Shown here: in pieces, positions 5,330 through 5,592 of the stretch
Position numbering within the stretch: position 1 is the first letter of the stretch
Layout of the letters: every line of letters starts with the position of its first letter
Assembly: GCA_937988795.1 (NCBI GenBank)
Contig: CALKHY010000040.1
Location: forward strand, 1-5,592
Source of the DNA: an uncultured Candidatus Saccharibacteria bacterium
GTDB taxonomy: Bacteria; Patescibacteriota; Saccharimonadia; Saccharimonadales; UBA4665
Direction of reading: 5' to 3'
DNA: 5,592 bases
Notes under the pieces: generated by a model
Told to the model about the DNA's origin: nothing
Databases searched by the model: none
What the model saw: the letters and a program-made list of their open reading frames with translations, nothing else
Made by a program: the position numbers and the translations under genes

Positions 5330-5592
5330 TTATTTTTTGCTCCTCGATCTTCTCTGTTATTATAGCACTTTTCCGAACTTTGCTCCAGAGGATGAAGCAC
5401 ACAAAACCGATTACCACATACGACACGAGCATGTAGCTAAGCGGGAAGTTAATATCTTCGATGTATGCGTTTGGCACGCGGCTTAGGAGATTGGCCATGT
5501 CGAGCATAAACGTCGTAATCACGCTGCCTGGCCAGGCAATCCAACTGGCAATGGCAGGCACGAGCATGCCGGCAAGCCCAGCAAACAGCCCA
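5298..5592 (-). CDS. comEC: Probable ComEC/Rec2-family DNA-uptake channel, C-terminal fragment
   Basis: The last 97 codons of a membrane protein whose start is beyond the window. It has a long hydrophobic stretch (LFAGLAGMLVPAIASWIAW then VITTFMLDMANLLSRVP), a short polar loop, a second membrane helix (YMLVSYVVIGFVCFILW) and a charged tail of about 27 residues. The pattern of a Trp-Pro segment, a helix, SRVPNA and a final helix resembles the end of the Competence domain of ComEC/Rec2, the inner-membrane channel that passes single-stranded DNA during natural transformation. The protein ends soon after, so it lacks the C-terminal metallo-beta-lactamase domain found in many ComEC proteins. Its stop lies 32 nt inside yebC. 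The assignment rests on a short fragment; another polytopic membrane protein remains possible. Confidence 0.6.
   Translation of the reverse strand, partial: GLFAGLAGMLVPAIASWIAWPGSVITTFMLDMANLLSRVPNAYIEDINFPLSYMLVSYVVIGFVCFILWSKVRKSAIITEKIEEQKINGRTFQVGAN
5340..5367 (-). promoter_or_regulatory. Putative promoter and SD sequence of yebC
   Basis: On the minus strand TGCTATAAT (5367-5359) is a perfect TATAAT with the TGn extension. About 13 nt later comes GAGGAG (5345-5340), a strong Shine-Dalgarno sequence 10 nt before the yebC ATG. The predicted transcript would have a leader of roughly 23 nt. The -10 lies inside the 3' coding end of the upstream gene; only a poor -35 is visible. This would let yebC be expressed independently of comEC. 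Confidence 0.6.

Noticed and set aside
4640..5365. A 241-codon plus-strand ORF opposite yebC
   Set aside because: It is the antisense shadow of yebC, whose conserved N-terminus and motifs are unmistakable; the shadow has Phe/Val/His-rich low-information composition.
70..5592. UGA reassigned to glycine
   Set aside because: The deaminase and phosphatase genes end in TGA at the expected family length, so UGA acts as a normal stop.
70..5592. tRNA, rRNA, CRISPR array, insertion sequence or attachment site
   Set aside because: The genomic part is almost fully covered by coding sequence, intergenic gaps are under 50 bp, and I see no spaced direct repeats or terminal inverted repeats.

Overview
The window looks like the end of a contig from a small-genome, gene-dense bacterium. 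I infer a Candidate Phyla Radiation (Patescibacteria) member, most likely close to Saccharibacteria (TM7). The grounds are overlapping compact genes, a half-size MFS protein, a yebC/ruvC/ruvA/ruvB neighbourhood broken up by small genes, and an apparent short ComEC. UGA is an ordinary stop here (the cdd-like and IMPase-like genes end in TGA), which argues against the UGA-glycine lineages (Gracilibacteria, Absconditabacteria). The lineage call is inference; the protein families are read from the sequence.

Positions 1-69 are not genomic. They are an Illumina P7/multiplexing adapter carrying index TGGTCA (index 4, read as TGACCA), preceded by five T's. Real DNA starts at about position 70, inside a truncated ruvB.

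Layout: almost everything is on the minus strand. Read 5' to 3' on that strand, the order is the C-terminal end of a probable comEC (5592-5298), yebC (5329-4604), an inositol-monophosphatase-family gene (4599-3799), ruvC (3802-3326), an unrecognised 190-aa gene (3279-2707) and a six-helix half-size MFS protein (2674-2066). One plus-strand gene follows (1380-2069, zinc ribbon plus bacterial PH domain). Then on the minus strand come ruvA (1340-756), a cytidine-deaminase-family gene (739-320) and truncated ruvB (330-70). There is no gap over 50 bp between genes, and I see no RNA gene, CRISPR array, mobile element or convincing intrinsic terminator.

Functionally the core is Holliday-junction processing: RuvA/RuvB branch migration and RuvC resolution, with YebC as the customary neighbour. 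A probable DNA-uptake channel (ComEC) lies upstream, so uptake and recombination genes sit side by side. The other genes (deaminase, phosphatase, MFS, PH-domain protein, unknown) have no evident shared role.

The most interesting non-coding pattern is a -10-like hexamer placed 6-8 nt before the start codon of several genes that lack a Shine-Dalgarno sequence. It suggests leaderless transcripts. By contrast, yebC and the deaminase gene have clear SD sequences. I found no clearly new defence or mobile system; the strongest unusual items are the adapter chimera, the half-size MFS, the divergent deaminase motif and the split ruv locus.
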